A stretch of DNA of 64,000 nucleotides from Eonycteris spelaea (taxonomy: Eukaryota; Chordata; Mammalia; Chiroptera; Pteropodidae), in assembly GCA_003508835.1 (NCBI GenBank), contig PUFA01000007.1, positions 16,081,001 to 16,145,000 on the forward strand, written 5' to 3'. Position numbers and translations under genes: made by a program. Each line of letters starts with the position of its first letter. Positions within the stretch are counted from its first letter, which is position 1. This document shows positions 10,286 through 22,540 of the stretch, piece after piece. The notes beneath the pieces are model-generated. The model saw only the letters and a program-made list of their open reading frames with translations. It did no database searches and was not told the DNA's origin.

Positions 10286-13200
10286 GCATTTAGGAAAAAA
10301 TATCTTTAAAAAAGATTCTCGCATAAAGTAAATCTTTAATATATCAAACACAGCTGTGTGTGTGTTTCTGTGCACATGGACTTGTGTGTGTGCTGATTTA
10401 AATGTGGAAGAAAATATTATGAAAGGATAGACAAAAATCATATAATATAGTAATTTTTTTCTAAAAGATTCGGAATTGAGAATGTGATTAAAATCTAATT
10501 TTAATGCCATCTGTAACGTTTCAAAATGTAAAGGAGAATGATCTAATTTATTACTTAAGTGATTATTTCTTTGAAAAAATAGAGGGGTGGTGTACTTAGA
10601 ACTAAAACATATGGGCATAAACCTCCATGCCATTCTTTATTAGCTGCATGGTTCTGAACAATTCTCGAACAACTATTTTCCTCCTGTGGAAAATGTAAAC
10701 AATATTTTCGTTAGTGTTGGAGCACTTTACCTTGCAACCCTCACCTCCTCCTGAGGGCTCCCCATGTATAGATTTTCTCAGATCTCACTGCTTTCTCAAA
10801 TTAACTTTCTGACTGAGTGATCTATAACAACACGAGTTCAGCATGTTAAAGACCCCTGGATGGTTGGTAGGTGGAGGAGTCGAGGTGAGCGATTAGTCGA
10901 AAAGCTTAAAGTTCAACTTTAGACCACAGATATTATCGTCTAGTGCATCTTTTGACTGCTTAATCTGTAAGACAAAATCTTAGTGCATTGCCAAAATAAA
11001 ACATCAGCCATTGCATAAGTATTTTATATATTTATATAGCATAAGTATTATATATTTATATACAACCATCCAGAGCATATTGTAATTCAACATTATATAC
11101 AGAAGTCTCTTTTTTGTGTGTTTATTTGTTCATGTGTAAAGCATCACTCTGTAAATGATATATATCTAGTTACACATATCTGGGTAGACCACATATATAA
11201 TGTGATGAAGGCTCATTAAACAGACCAAAACATGATTCTCAGCAAGTATTGCATCTCTAGTTTTTGTGAAGTTCCTAGTCGTTTCCTTTTTAATTCCCTG
11301 AAAATCCAAAAACAGTACTGCTTCCAACAGAAAGACTAAAGAAACCAATACTATCTAATAGGATTCTGAAAAACAGCTCAAAATCCCTGAATGTTTATGT
11401 TAGATTTATTTTACCTCTAAATCATCAGAGGATTGGAACAGATCATCTCTCTAAAACCTAATCTTATGCTTTCTCTGATTCCAATAAACATAGGGTGTAA
11501 ATGCTATCAAAAGAAAAGGCAATTTTCCAAAACAACAATACTATCATTCCTGCAATCACATAACTCATTAGTTTCAAAATGACACTGAAAACCCACATTT
11601 TCTTACTCCACGTTCAGGGTTTTACCAAGCATGTTGCAGTTTTGACTATTATTATGGCTCAGAAATTCCAGGGTAGCTTGGAAAGCAAAGTCCTGTTAAC
11701 ATTTGTGCAGATCACAGGACACTCTCTTGTCTCCAGGCTAAAAGGAGTGGGACCATTCGCTGTCCCTGTTTTTCTGGTGGCAGAGTTCTCTGTAGCATGC
11801 TTAGCAAGCAGAACTTGAGGTTCTGATTATCTCAAGCTGTCTGAAGCTCAAATCGACAACTTAATTTTGAAAGTTCCAAGTTGTTTAATATTTTAATACT
11901 AGAAGGAAATGTGGAGGAGCATTAATTTCATAATAGACCAAGCATGAGAGATGTGAGTGATAAATACAAATGAAAAGAATCAATTAATCTAATTAGGAGG
12001 AAACATGGAAATTCTATAGGCAAAAAATACTCAGTTAATTCTTGCATCACTAGTAATAAATGTGTTAGCATATTCTAACATATTTGTACTTATTTTAGTA
12101 TTTGAGCCTCTATATTCAGTGTGTATCAACATTTCTGACTGCTTTGAACTAAATAGAGCCATACAGGTACACGTGATGTTAGGATACAGAATGCACAGTC
12201 CTTGCAGAAAACGCTGTGCAAACAAACAGGTGAAACTAACACCACCTTATTTACATCCAAAGCCAGCAATCAAAACCTTTATTTATCCCTTTATGGTATC
12301 TCTGGATATTCACTCTTTCTCCCAACGTTTCTCAGGGTGTGAGCATTCTTTAAACCACTTTGAATTATTTGAGTCTTTTCTCCTGAATTCTCTTATAGCA
12401 GAGGGAAACAGGTTGGAATTTATAACTCTGAAGACTGGGACCTAATTCATAACTCTGAAGTTCACTGGAGATTTTAAGATACAGCAGTCTCAGCTCACTG
12501 GCTGCTGAATGAAAGCTCCCTTTTAAATTTTTTCTTTTCTTTTTTCTTTTTTTTTTTTTTTTTAAGAAACAAACATTATATTACAGTCGTGTTTAGCCCA
12601 GCTGGGGAAGCCTAATGTAGCTTGAAATAAGTTTTGTTATGAAGAAGTGATTCTGAGTTGGAATGCATAGTCTTGCTGTCCAGGGGTGTTTACAGAACCT
12701 AGCACCATCTTGGGAGAGGAAATTTGAAATAAAGGGATGCATTGTAAAGAATTATAAATACGCTTCAGAGGCAATCACTGGGTTTGGTTTAATTTGTTTG
12801 TGGCTCTGTTTCTGCGCAGTACTTTCTTTTCTTCCCCATATTGCTAACTAGAGTTTCTACAGTTTCCATAGTGATATCCCCAGGGAATTTCTTTTCTACT
12901 TGGTGTTTGGTTTAGTATTGTTGATTTCTGGTCTTACTCTGAGTCATAAACCCATTTTATGCTGAATAGCCCTGAAAGGTATTAGGGAACCTGTTTGAAG
13001 AATCAGGTTGTCAGTCCTCTATTTCCCAAACTGGGTAAGGCTTGAGCTTCTAAAATGAATCCAAATAAATTCTGAAAAATAGGCAGTCCCAGTTACTTTC
13101 CAAATAAAAGACAACAACAACAAGAAAACAGACGTTTAACCAGATGTTTTTAAATCACCTTGAAGCAATAAAAGAGAATCTACCTATGATGATTAGCTAA

Positions 13201-13340
13201 ACTTTTTGATTGATGTTTACTGAAGAATTCATTATTCAATTAAAAATATAAATTTTCTTTCTTTTAAAAAATAGAGTTAACAAATTTTAGAGACAAAAAA
13301 TTATCATGAAGGTCATTTTGTGAGGCACTATGGGATGGAA
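10286..13340. other. Unassigned DNA with minor landmarks
   Basis: No gene or repeat family is supported. Landmarks are a 24-26 bp tandem duplication at 11,013-11,062, a slightly GC-richer block at 11,580-11,860 and a T-rich run at 12,528-12,563. The block at 11,580 carries a 79-codon open frame without recognisable domain. Confidence 0.55.
11013..11062. repeat. Tandem duplication, 26/24-bp unit
   Basis: Two head-to-tail copies begin with GCATAAGTATT at 11,013 and 11,039. The second lacks two T residues. This is a simple replication-slippage duplication. Confidence 0.85.
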
Positions 13341-13479
13341 TAGATGGAATTTAGCAGTCTTCTCTCTAGTCCCAAATTTACTCAGAAGGTGCATGACCTT
13401 GGGTATATACTTAGGTATATATTCTCTCTAGGTATATACTTTCTCGACATCATTTTAAAGAGTGCTCTAATCGAAGTAC

Positions 13480-13650
13480 ATTATATACATTCAATAGATA
13501 CTATTGTTTTCTCTATTTTTAAGTGGGGAACTGAGGCACAGAGAGTCTAAATAACATTACCAGGATCACACAATTGATAGTAGACTTAATCTTATTAATT
13601 ATTTTCAAACACGTCCAATACAAGGTCTGTTCTCTTAGCCAAGACAGCAT
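13480..13650 (-). mobile_element. MIR SINE, antisense
   Basis: The stretch around 13,525-13,580 (GGGGAACTGAGGCACAGAGA, then a CATTACCAGGATCACACA-like part) is the standard antisense MIR core. The weaker left part matches the antisense MIR 3' side. MIR is an ancient tRNA-derived, L2-mobilised SINE, so its divergence is expected. DNA at 13,340-13,410 may be a second MIR piece in the opposite direction, with less support. Confidence 0.8.
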
Positions 13651-15284
13651 GTCTTTGAACTGAGTAACCTACATTTACAGAAAAAAAGACTGAAGTTAAA
13701 TAAATCACTAAGGACACTTAGCTAGTTGAAGGCATCTTTTTGACCTGTATCTCATTTTCTTAAACACACAATGATATTATAAGAACGTCTATATTTTTAA
13801 TACTCAGCTGTGCTCGTTCTTTAAGAGAAATTAAAAGAAGTAAACACTATATATTCTTACAAAGAGAAGTAAATATAAGTATTGTACTTTTAAGATTTCT
13901 TTAGACAACTGGAAAACATTAAAGAGGAAATTTAATTTTAATCTTTCTCTGTTTATTTTTAATAGTCAATGGTCATTCATTTAGAATAAACAACAGATAA
14001 GCTATCAACACTTTTCTTGTAAGACTTAGTGTGCATTACTGAATGGCAATTTACGAATTTACAAATGCATCACGCATGCTTTATGCCCCACCCCTGAAGA
14101 TTCCACAGCACTTGTCTTTTACTCTGGCCATTTTTGTGGTAACCAACTTTATTCAGCTGTGACCCCATATTGCCTCAGCTAAATCTCTATTTTTCTGCCT
14201 CTTTGTTTCTGAGGTTTCATCATAGGGCAGGAATCTTTTGAAAATGGCCAACATTCATATATCTGTAATTTAGAAAGGCACCACTTGACAAATTCATCTG
14301 TGTTGGAATTACTTCACCAAATAAAAGACATACATGTGATCCTTTGACTTGGTTTCTGCTTTCTGCAGAAACCCAAGCAAAGTCATGAGATTAGAAGGTC
14401 CAGATGCTGTATAATTGTGCATTCACCCTTATTTCTACCTGTACCAATAGGGTAAGTACTGTATTTCCAACATTTGTACAGATACTCTTATCCTTGAACT
14501 GGTTTCACCCAAAGTTCTTTTCAAATAAGCAACTGAAAGGTACTTTTTAAAAAACGCTTCATAATTGATGTGTGTTGTATATATGTTAATATATATCTAA
14601 ACACATGTATACTCCCAATCTTCAAAATATAATTAATCACTTTAAAAATGTATATATCTGTGTATATATTATGTATACATATAGTATACAATAAACATAT
14701 ATACAGAAGATAATGTTTTAGCATCAATTAAGCCTGTGCTTCTGGACTGTATTAAATCAGAATTAAAGGATATTATATGAGATAGAAACAAGTCCATGAA
14801 TTTCATAAAGAATTTCTTCCTCATTCATGTAGAGACAAGCATTATCCAGAAATCATGGCCTTGCTTTCAGACGTTTGTGGGCTTTTTAATCCACTGAATG
14901 GTTGTGAGCCTCAGACAGGGTATTTTTCACTTGCTGTCTAAGGGTAGATGACAAAGGCTTCATGCTTATTGCCCAAAGCTAAGTTATCCATGCTCAGAGT
15001 GAGAGATGGTGGCAATGATCTGTCCTTCTTTATTGCTCTTTTGAAGAAAAAAGTGAGGGCACATAGTAACCTCCAAATACAATTTCACTTTTCCTGATTT
15101 TGGACATCAAAAAGTGGTATTCTTCCTATTATTAAAATATGAATGATATATAAAGAAATGTGCCTAAAGCACAAACTATTTAGGTATCTCATGTTCAGTG
15201 TTTTTGAACATAAACAACCTTTTCCAGTAGGTTTATACTGATTATTGTACAACCTGAGTAATATTAATAATGGTAACAAAAACC
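13651..15284. other. Mostly unassigned DNA
   Basis: No repeat family is recognised. The region includes a short exon-like segment at 14,369-14,451, listed separately, and a TA-rich stretch at 14,575-14,700. Confidence 0.5.
14369..14451 (+). other. Exon-like segment (83 bp), possible internal exon
   Basis: A pyrimidine-rich acceptor (GGTTTCTGCTTTCTGCAG) ends at 14,368, and an excellent donor (AGG then GTAAGT) starts at 14,452. Of three frames only one, starting with the first base, is open; it gives 27 codons plus two bases. The encoded peptide is not one I know. Flanking DNA from about 14,060 is non-repetitive. Eighty-three base pairs being open in one frame is weak evidence, so this may be a decoy. 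Confidence 0.2.
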
Positions 15285-15640
15285 ATATAAATGTATTAAA
15301 ACATTTATAGAACATAGCACTATGTACTAGTCATTCATGTAAACTCTTGACATCTAGTATCTAATTAATCCAAATACATTCTATGGGTTAAGATGCATTG
15401 TTATCCTTGTTTTAATCATTGGAGTATGTTCTTGGCATTCTTACAAAATCCTACTTTTGAACTTGTAGTGATTGCTCCCACACTATGAGTTAGGAATATT
15501 ATTACCTCTTTTTCAATATGAGAAAAACAAAGCACAGAAAGATTAAAATATATGCCTAAAGTCATATAGTAAGTAAGTGAGGGAACCATGCTGGAAGCTC
15601 AGCAGTCTGACCACACACAGCACTAACAGAATGACCTGTA
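15285..15640 (-). mobile_element. MIR SINE sequence, antisense, in two parts
   Basis: The left part (about 15,285-15,425) matches the antisense MIR 3' half, including the step of ATTAATCC and TCTATGGGTT. The right part (about 15,478-15,640) again has antisense MIR core and 5' side, including CACAGAAAGATTAAAATATA and a GTAAGTGAGGG-like stretch. About 50 bp between them do not fit. Because the right part restarts in sequence already covered by the left, these may be two MIRs side by side. Confidence 0.65.
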
Positions 15641-16035
15641 GCATTGAACTATAAGGCTCAAGACTGTCAATGGACAAGGGTTCTCTGCCTATTCATATCT
15701 CATGCAAAGTGTACAGTGTTACATTATGGGTCATGGAATGATGGGCTTCAGTAGAGGGTTTTTTTTTTTTCCTAAAGCATCTCCCTTAAAAATTATACTC
15801 AAAATATAGGTAGTTATAGAAAATGATTATTTTTATTTTGTATTTTCTTTGCTTTTTGCATTTCCAGATTCTCTGCAATGAACATGTGTAGCTTTGCATA
15901 TATTTAAGTGTCATAAAGCTATGGCAAATATCTAAAAACACCCTAATGAATGAAATAAGGCTGTTAAATATACGAGTTAAAAGTTTTGTAATATAATATT
16001 TTAATTAAAAATTTTATAATACATAAGTTGTTTAC

Positions 16036-16061
16036 TATATATAGATATATATCTATATATA
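16036..16061. repeat. Perfect 26-bp AT palindrome
   Basis: Eight alternating TA bases, G, eight alternating AT bases, C and eight alternating TA bases form a strand-symmetric sequence without spacer. It could extrude a cruciform. No function is implied. Confidence 0.9.
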
Positions 16062-16586
16062 TACATATATCTCCAACCATACATATCTCAATGGAATACT
16101 AAAATACTGAATTTACAAATTTAATATTTGTCATTTAATTTTGCTATAATTCTTTGTGACATACAGTCTTTTGCTATATTTTTCTGTCATAATTGGCCTC
16201 ATGCATACAAATTATTAAAAGATATATCTGAATTTCATACCACATCTATATATGCAAGTTATTAAACATTGTAAAGCAAAATATCTTACCATGTTTGATA
16301 ATTTTCATATATTTATAATCCATCTCATTTGACAAAGTTATACTTCATCTAAATGAGTCATATATTTATATCTCAAGAACATATTTTGATAATTAATTTA
16401 CTGCTATCATAAAACCTCAGTGGCATCTGTACTTTACTAATTTATGATGCACATATTAACTATTCAGTTTCCCCCTAAGTATTTAACTATGTATGGATAG
16501 GTGGAAAATCTCAGGCTATAAATTCATTCAGTTGAGTTAATGCAATTGTTTTAATTTTTAGCTAACTGAAGTTAATTTCTATTTAG

Positions 16587-16694
16587 GGTGCCCGTGTCAA
16601 TATGTGCCAAGATTTAAATCTCAATACAATCAGCATTCTCTCCACCGTCTTTGGGTTCTATCTATATTATGTTGCACACAGTCGTGGCAGGAAT
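16587..16694 (+). other. Exon-like segment (108 bp), possible internal exon
   Basis: An acceptor-like TTCTATTTAG ends at 16,586 and a GTGAGT donor begins at 16,695. The segment is 36 codons long and open in two of three frames. It is less AT-rich than its surroundings and matches no repeat I know. Two open frames rather than one, and an upstream tract that is only moderately pyrimidine-rich, weaken the case. Confidence 0.17.
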
Positions 16695-17194
16695 GTGAGT
16701 CTGATTTGTCTACATTTTTCCTTGCTAGTATTTAGTCTTTAACCCCATCATGTCTCTTACCTTTGTCAAAATGTCATTACTTCATCGCCCCTCTGCCTGA
16801 CTTCTGCGTCTCTCTGGAGACTCATACATTTCTCTTTGGCTACTAAGAACTTAATGAGGCTATTTGTGGGGTTTCACAAAGTTTGTTTTAACTTTGGACA
16901 CCTGAGAAATTATTCCACTACAGTAAGTGCTCTCTTTAAGTTGTTGATAGCTTCTCAGAAACTACTACTTTAAGTGAAATAACAATAGCAAAACCAGTTT
17001 TAAAATAGGCTAATGGATATAAACACAAGTTAAGTTCCTATGGCACATTCTGGTCACAAAAACATCACTAAATTTCTAAATAAAGACTCAAAACATTTCT
17101 ATTATTAAACATTGAACTAAATGTGAGTGGTACATACATTTAAGAAAGATTAATAAAAATAATTAAGATTATTCTTTTCCAACCTACTTACTCT

Positions 17195-17530
17195 ATCTAG
17201 TTCAGGGTAACAGGTGGCGGGAACCTCTCCCAACAGCTCAGGGCAAGAGGCAGAAACCCACCCTGGACAGGATGCCCTTCCATCACGGGTCACACTCACA
17301 CACACCCACAGTCACTCAGATCAAGATGAGTTAGACACTTAATGTGCATATCTCTGGGATGTGGGAGAAAACCGGAGTACCTGGAGAAAACTCACGCAGG
17401 TGTGGGGAGGATGTGTGAACTCTACACAGGCAGTGGTCCTGGTGGAAATCCACTTTTTCCCCTCCTTATTAATGTTATTAAAAAATAGCATTGAGTAAAA
17501 TGGTGTTATTCAAGGACCTGCTGTTCTTTT
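17195..17530 (+). mobile_element. Interspersed repeat of unresolved ancient family
   Basis: The core near 17,265-17,450 has a CACACTCACACACACCCACA stretch and a GTGGGAGAAAACCGGAGTAC motif. These are followed by a CACGCAGG...GGGGAGGAT...CTCTACACAGGCAG series. I know this order of motifs as a dispersed repeat in mammals, and a similar series is common in fish genomes. The tail near 17,500-17,530 (GTTATTCAAGGACCTGCTGT) also belongs to the mammalian copies. I cannot name the family with confidence. It is GC-richer than its neighbours. Confidence 0.5.
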
Positions 17531-18952
17531 TGATCATTATTGAGACAAGTAGGATTTCCGTGAGCCCCATTTTCAAGCTCATTTGCCTGAATATATCACT
17601 TAGACATTTTTAATTGGCCCCTTGGCATATTACTAAGAAAATAAGGAGCATTCTTATAACCCTGAGCCATACACAGGCAGAGATTTCTAATCTCCTTTGG
17701 TTTTAGTTTCCCAATCCAATGTAGCGTCATGCTAATGTCAGACCAGTAGTAATATTTTTTTGTCATTACAAGTTATTGCTGGAGTAAAGCAGTATATACA
17801 TTAACTGAATGGATTATTTAACTAACATAAAGATATGTAAAATGTTATTCATATTATTTTCCATTTAATAAAATCTAGTAGTCTTCCATTCTTAAATGCT
17901 GTGTAATATAACATCATCAAAAGCACAGTAAGAATGAGACTTGAGTTTCTTCGACAAGATGTAGGTAAGATGAAATCACATAAAAATGTATTTTTTGGTT
18001 GATAATTCATACATTTATAATTTATTTGGAATCAATGTATTAATTAACATAATGTACCAACCTTAAAATTTCGGCCTTTTAACATACATAGCATTTTCTT
18101 CAAATTATATCGCAAATGACTGTGTTTCCAATATTGCCTGGGTCTCCCAATATAAGATGATGAAATTCCAAGATGTTTGAGGTTCAAAGGCCAAAATAGA
18201 TCACTATCTCATAAAGTGGACAGATGAATGGCAGTTAAAAGTCATTGTGTAAAATATAAGCGATTATATTTATTGAGGGGCTAAATTATATTTATAATAT
18301 AATAGCTTCTGAACTTACGCATAACCCATGAAAGGAACTAAAGGTCATGTGTACCATTGTAGATAAAAAGGATCATCAAATTCCGGATGATGCATGATCT
18401 TTATCCACAAACATGGTATAGGTGTGGGCAGACTTCTGTATTATGCTTTATTTGTAAGTTATGAGACTATATTTTCTTTGCCTAAGTAAGAGAAAAATAT
18501 AGAGAACAGCTAAAAAAATCAAAAGTCCTTTTACAAGATTAAACTGAAAAAGAGAATTTATTATTTATAAGTCTTTACAGATAAAAGCTAAAAGGGAATA
18601 CGATCACCAAAGGAACGGAGTAAATGAATATCAAGTGCTCAGCAATCCCTAACTGTGAATATGTGAGATAATTTTTTTAGGCAACATAAAAATGAAGATA
18701 GATTTTAAAAAATGAAATTACTGTTCTAAATCACAAAAGATGGAGTGAGGTGAACAAAAAAAAATTCAATTAAATTTAAGCTATATTTGAAGTAGGTATT
18801 CCAGAAATAAGTTGTTTTATATTGCATGAAAAGATAGAGATGTTTGAGGTTATATTTATCTAACTGAAGTATACGCCTATATAAAAACACACACATTCCA
18901 TTTATATATTTATGTATAATTTAATTACTGCAATTATTGATAAGCTTGGATT
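17531..18952. other. Unassigned AT-rich DNA
   Basis: I see no repeat family, exon signal or RNA gene in this stretch. Confidence 0.55.
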
Positions 18953-19025
18953 AATATATGCTGTATTATTATTCACTCTGTGTATTATTATTCACAATAT
19001 ATGCTGTATTATTATTCACTCTGTT
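18953..19025. repeat. Imperfect local tandem repeat
   Basis: The segment beginning AATATATGCTGTATTATTAT occurs at 18,954 and 18,995. A shorter copy of its GTATTATTATTCAC part lies between them near 18,981-18,994. It is a small slippage-type array with about 41-bp spacing. Confidence 0.8.
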
Positions 19026-19880
19026 CCTTTGATTTTGCTTTCTTGCCATCTTTTAAATTAATCAAACATTTCTATAATTCTTTTAGTTCCATTTATTAGT
19101 TGTACATTCTTTTACTATTTCTTGATGGTTACCCTACAGACTAGCATACACCTTTTTGATTTATTATTGTCTGATATAAATAATTTAGTTAATCATTTCT
19201 AGTCTGCTCAGATATTAGAATCTTAAAATTTCATATATTACCACCTTTTGCATCATTGTGTCATAGATTTTAATTTTACATACAGACTTTAAATTTCACA
19301 GGACATTCCAATAATTGTATTTTATAGACAATATTTTGTATGTATACATAGATTTCCCTTTCCTATTGTTCTTTATTACCTTCCGTGTGCCCATGTTACT
19401 ATTTGTGATCATTTCTCATCTTTTACTGCAAAGCTACTGGCAGCAAATTCCCTCAGTCTTGGGATATCTTAAAACATCTTTATTTCACCTTTTTTTTGGG
19501 GGGGGGAGGAGGTATATAATCTCTAGGTATATGATTTTAGGCTGGCAATTATGTTCTTTCAGCAATTTTAAAGTGTTATTACATTTCCTTCTGTCATTCC
19601 TCATTTCTGTTGAAGTGTCAGCTGCCAATGTTATTCTTGCCTCATTGAGAGCAATGTACCTTGTTTTTTTGAAGTGGTGTTTAGATGTTTTCCCCCTTGT
19701 TTTGGGTTATTAACATGTATACTGTAATGTACTTGAGAGGTTATCTTGAATTTATCCTTTTTATGCTTTACTATCTTCATTGGATCTGTAGGTTGTTATT
19801 TTCTCTTTTCTTCTACTGGCTCTTAAACTCTAATCTATTCTCCTTTCACCACACTTTAGTTCCAGCCCAGAATTTATTAT
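19026..19880 (-). mobile_element. L1M relic, antisense (5' side)
   Basis: Antisense reading matches a stretch of old L1 usually seen toward the 5' end of L1M elements. It includes the region near 19,470-19,640 (CATCTTTATTTCACC, then TATGATTTTAGGCTGGCAATTATG, in two parts) and 19,780-19,830. It is interrupted by a T/G run at 19,491-19,507. No intact frame remains. Confidence 0.65.
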
Positions 19881-20300
19881 AGACAGCTTAAAGATCTGAA
19901 AAAAAAATATTTCAGTGGTTATCCACAGTGTGGTTCATGTGAATCCACTTCCAGCAATACCTCATTTACTGTTCATTGGGAAACTATGGAAGATGTAAAT
20001 CTCCTATTTAGAAGCTGTTAACCTAGAGACTCAACACAAATCTTCACCAGAGTCATGTTTGTCCAAGAAACTAGGTCCACAAATATTTTTTCCTGCCAAT
20101 CCAAATTTAGAAGAAAGAAAAAGATTTTTACCACTTCCAACTTTCATTGAACCCCACAGATAGGCGATCAGAGAGGCTGACGTGCTGTAAATGCTTGCTA
20201 CCTCTGCTGGCTGATGGTCAGATGTCCAGGATCTCCCGGCTGCAGCAGTCCAGGAAGTTAGCAGTGGTCCAGCCAATGAGTTCTCCTGACAAAGTTCACC
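19881..20300. other. No feature recognised
   Basis: Unique-looking DNA with slightly higher GC at 20,150-20,280. An 81-codon open frame on the minus strand (20,031-20,276) has no recognisable domain and no splice context, so I do not call it a gene. Confidence 0.5.
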
Positions 20301-20870
20301 AAATTATTGGGGGCTAGGGAAAAATAATACTTTACATTCCACCTTCTAAGTTCTTCTACCTGGGCCAATATCAAATGAACAGACAGATTAACAATAGAAA
20401 ATCAAGGTTTTAATACATATGCATGTGGAATTTACATAAGCATGAAAATTTCAAAGACAGTAAAGCAACATTGGGTATATATGACATTTTTGAACAAAGG
20501 AGAATGGGGTGGGGGGAGAAGTATTAGATTTCAGAAATGAGACTGGACCATTTATCACTAGTTGAAGGGCAGAGCATATATGGTAGGCACATTCTTGTTG
20601 GGCAATTCAGAAACAATGGGGCACTGAGGTTATCTTACCAATAGACATGGAGTCTTCCTGAGTGACAAGGCTTAACATTATTAAGCCTAGACTCTACTAA
20701 AGCAGGTTTGTTGATCTGAATCTCTTGGGCAGGAAAGTGGGGAAGGCCAAAGGTTCTTTCTGAGTCTTATCTCTTGGTAAGCAGCTTAAAATCAATATTC
20801 TAAAAAGCAGCTTTAGGGTGGCAAAATTTTGGTTCCCTTCACTACTTAAAAAAATAATGAAATTTCTTTT
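20301..20870 (+). mobile_element. LTR-like interspersed repeat, family unresolved
   Basis: From GGGGCTAGGGAAAAATAATA near 20,309 through CTTCTACCTGGGCCAATATC near 20,352 to the GGTTCCCTTCACTAC stretch near 20,830, the motif order matches an old mammalian dispersed repeat that I believe is LTR-derived. The true strand may be the opposite one. No TG...CA ends or target duplication were confirmed. Confidence 0.4.
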
Positions 20871-22540
20871 CATAGCTAATTCATATAGCTGCATGCACTC
20901 GTAATTTCAGTTTTCATCTGGAGCAGAAAAGTATATTAAATTTAACACATCTTTAGAGTGCATCATATGATGGTGAATATCTCAAGCATATATAATTTTA
21001 TTTGCCTTGTGCAAATTTTATTTACAAAGGAGGTTGGAATCAAATTTTAAACTCATTGGAAAAATAGAAACAACACATTTCCAGGTTGATCAGCAGGAAC
21101 ATAATGTAAAATACAGGCCCCCAGAGATATAATGTCATATGCAGGTCTCAAATTTTTGATTATAGTTAAAAAATAAAACTTATTCATACAATTAAATAGT
21201 CATCTACTACTCTTATCTTTGAAAATGAAGTTTTTCATGGTTTTTATTTTGGGAACGGGAAGAGCACCTTAAAAGAAAGTTGTCAAATTCATAGTGATGG
21301 ACTCTGGCAGCCTATCATGATTAGTTGTGCCTCACTACTCTACTCCTACTAATTTAACAATGTGTTTGAAGTGTATAGTACACTTTCAAACTGGCAAAAT
21401 GTCAGAGAGGTTCAAAAATAACTCTCAGTAGCACAGAGAGCCTAAGCTGGTTAGCAGGTGTTATTATCAGTGTCCTATGATTCTCCCGTGTTTATTGAAT
21501 TATTGTTGTGAGATGGGGCTAAACAAAACTTAACATTGCAAATTTCAGTGTCTCGTTTTTAAAACCCTTAATAGAAAAGGGTCTGAAGGTTCATAGCAAC
21601 AAATATACTCTTGCTAATAATCTACTCACAATATACTCATTAGTGTTCCAGGAATATAAATTCTATCTGATACATGTTTGTTCTCCTAGTAATTGGTGGA
21701 CATAACCGTCAATAGAAAATTACATTTGGATTACATAAAGCAAACTGCCTGAAATCTATATAGTTTCAGTCTTTGTATTGGGAAATATGTTCCCAAGCCA
21801 AGGTCAGAACTGAAGTCAAGTACTTGAGGTTCCAGTTACTGATTCTTAAGAGGTTTCTGGTTTTCCTATTGACTTATTATATGACTTGAAGCCTATACAA
21901 AAGTACCAAATGATTCAGTTTGGCCTTTTTCCAAATACTTCCATGTATTTCTCTGCATAGCAAGCCTTTCTTATTGAACAACCTCTAGAGTATTGAGTTG
22001 TAAGTGATAGGAACAGGGATTTTTTTATTTTTTACTTTTTTTTTTTTTTTCTTTTTTTTTTTTACATACTAGATGTCATAGCCACATCTGAAAAAAAAAG
22101 CTGATTTTCTAAATTGTTTCGTGTATCCCCTTCCTATTTAATAATATGAAGATACTGTTCCTATCATTTTCTCAAACAAAGTGAAACGTTCGTTTGTTAA
22201 TGAAGAATTGAAGCCTATTTGAAGTGCATCATACAAAGAGAAAACCATCATGCAAAAAAGTTAAAGACTGTAGGGTTAGGCAAAGGACAACTACAAGGTG
22301 ATTAATAGTGATTGCAGAGAGTGAACAAGGTGGAGATTGGATTTCTGAACGCAAGTGTGGAGGTATCTCACTGAATACTATGAGCATTCAGTAGGGGCAG
22401 GGAAAAAAATACTTTTGCGCTGGGACTACCATGACATAAAATAAGAAGTACCTAGAACATACTTAGCAGTGCTTAGAAACAAAGTACTGAAAGGATCAAG
22501 ACAATCTTAAAAATAAAAATTATCTAAGAAAATAAAATGT
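20871..22540. other. Unassigned DNA
   Basis: No repeat or exon is supported. Two adjacent T runs at 22,036-22,063, split by one C, are the only simple-sequence landmark. The last 200 bp may already belong to the L1 that follows. Confidence 0.5.

Larger units (their letters stand above)
15641..17194. other. Mostly unassigned AT-rich DNA
   Basis: No repeat family is recognised. It contains a perfect AT-rich palindrome at 16,036-16,061 and an exon-like segment at 16,587-16,694, both listed separately. Confidence 0.5.

Noticed and set aside
16036..16061. AT palindrome as a replication origin or hotspot
   Set aside because: Short AT palindromes are common in AT-rich mammalian DNA and nothing else nearby supports a function.
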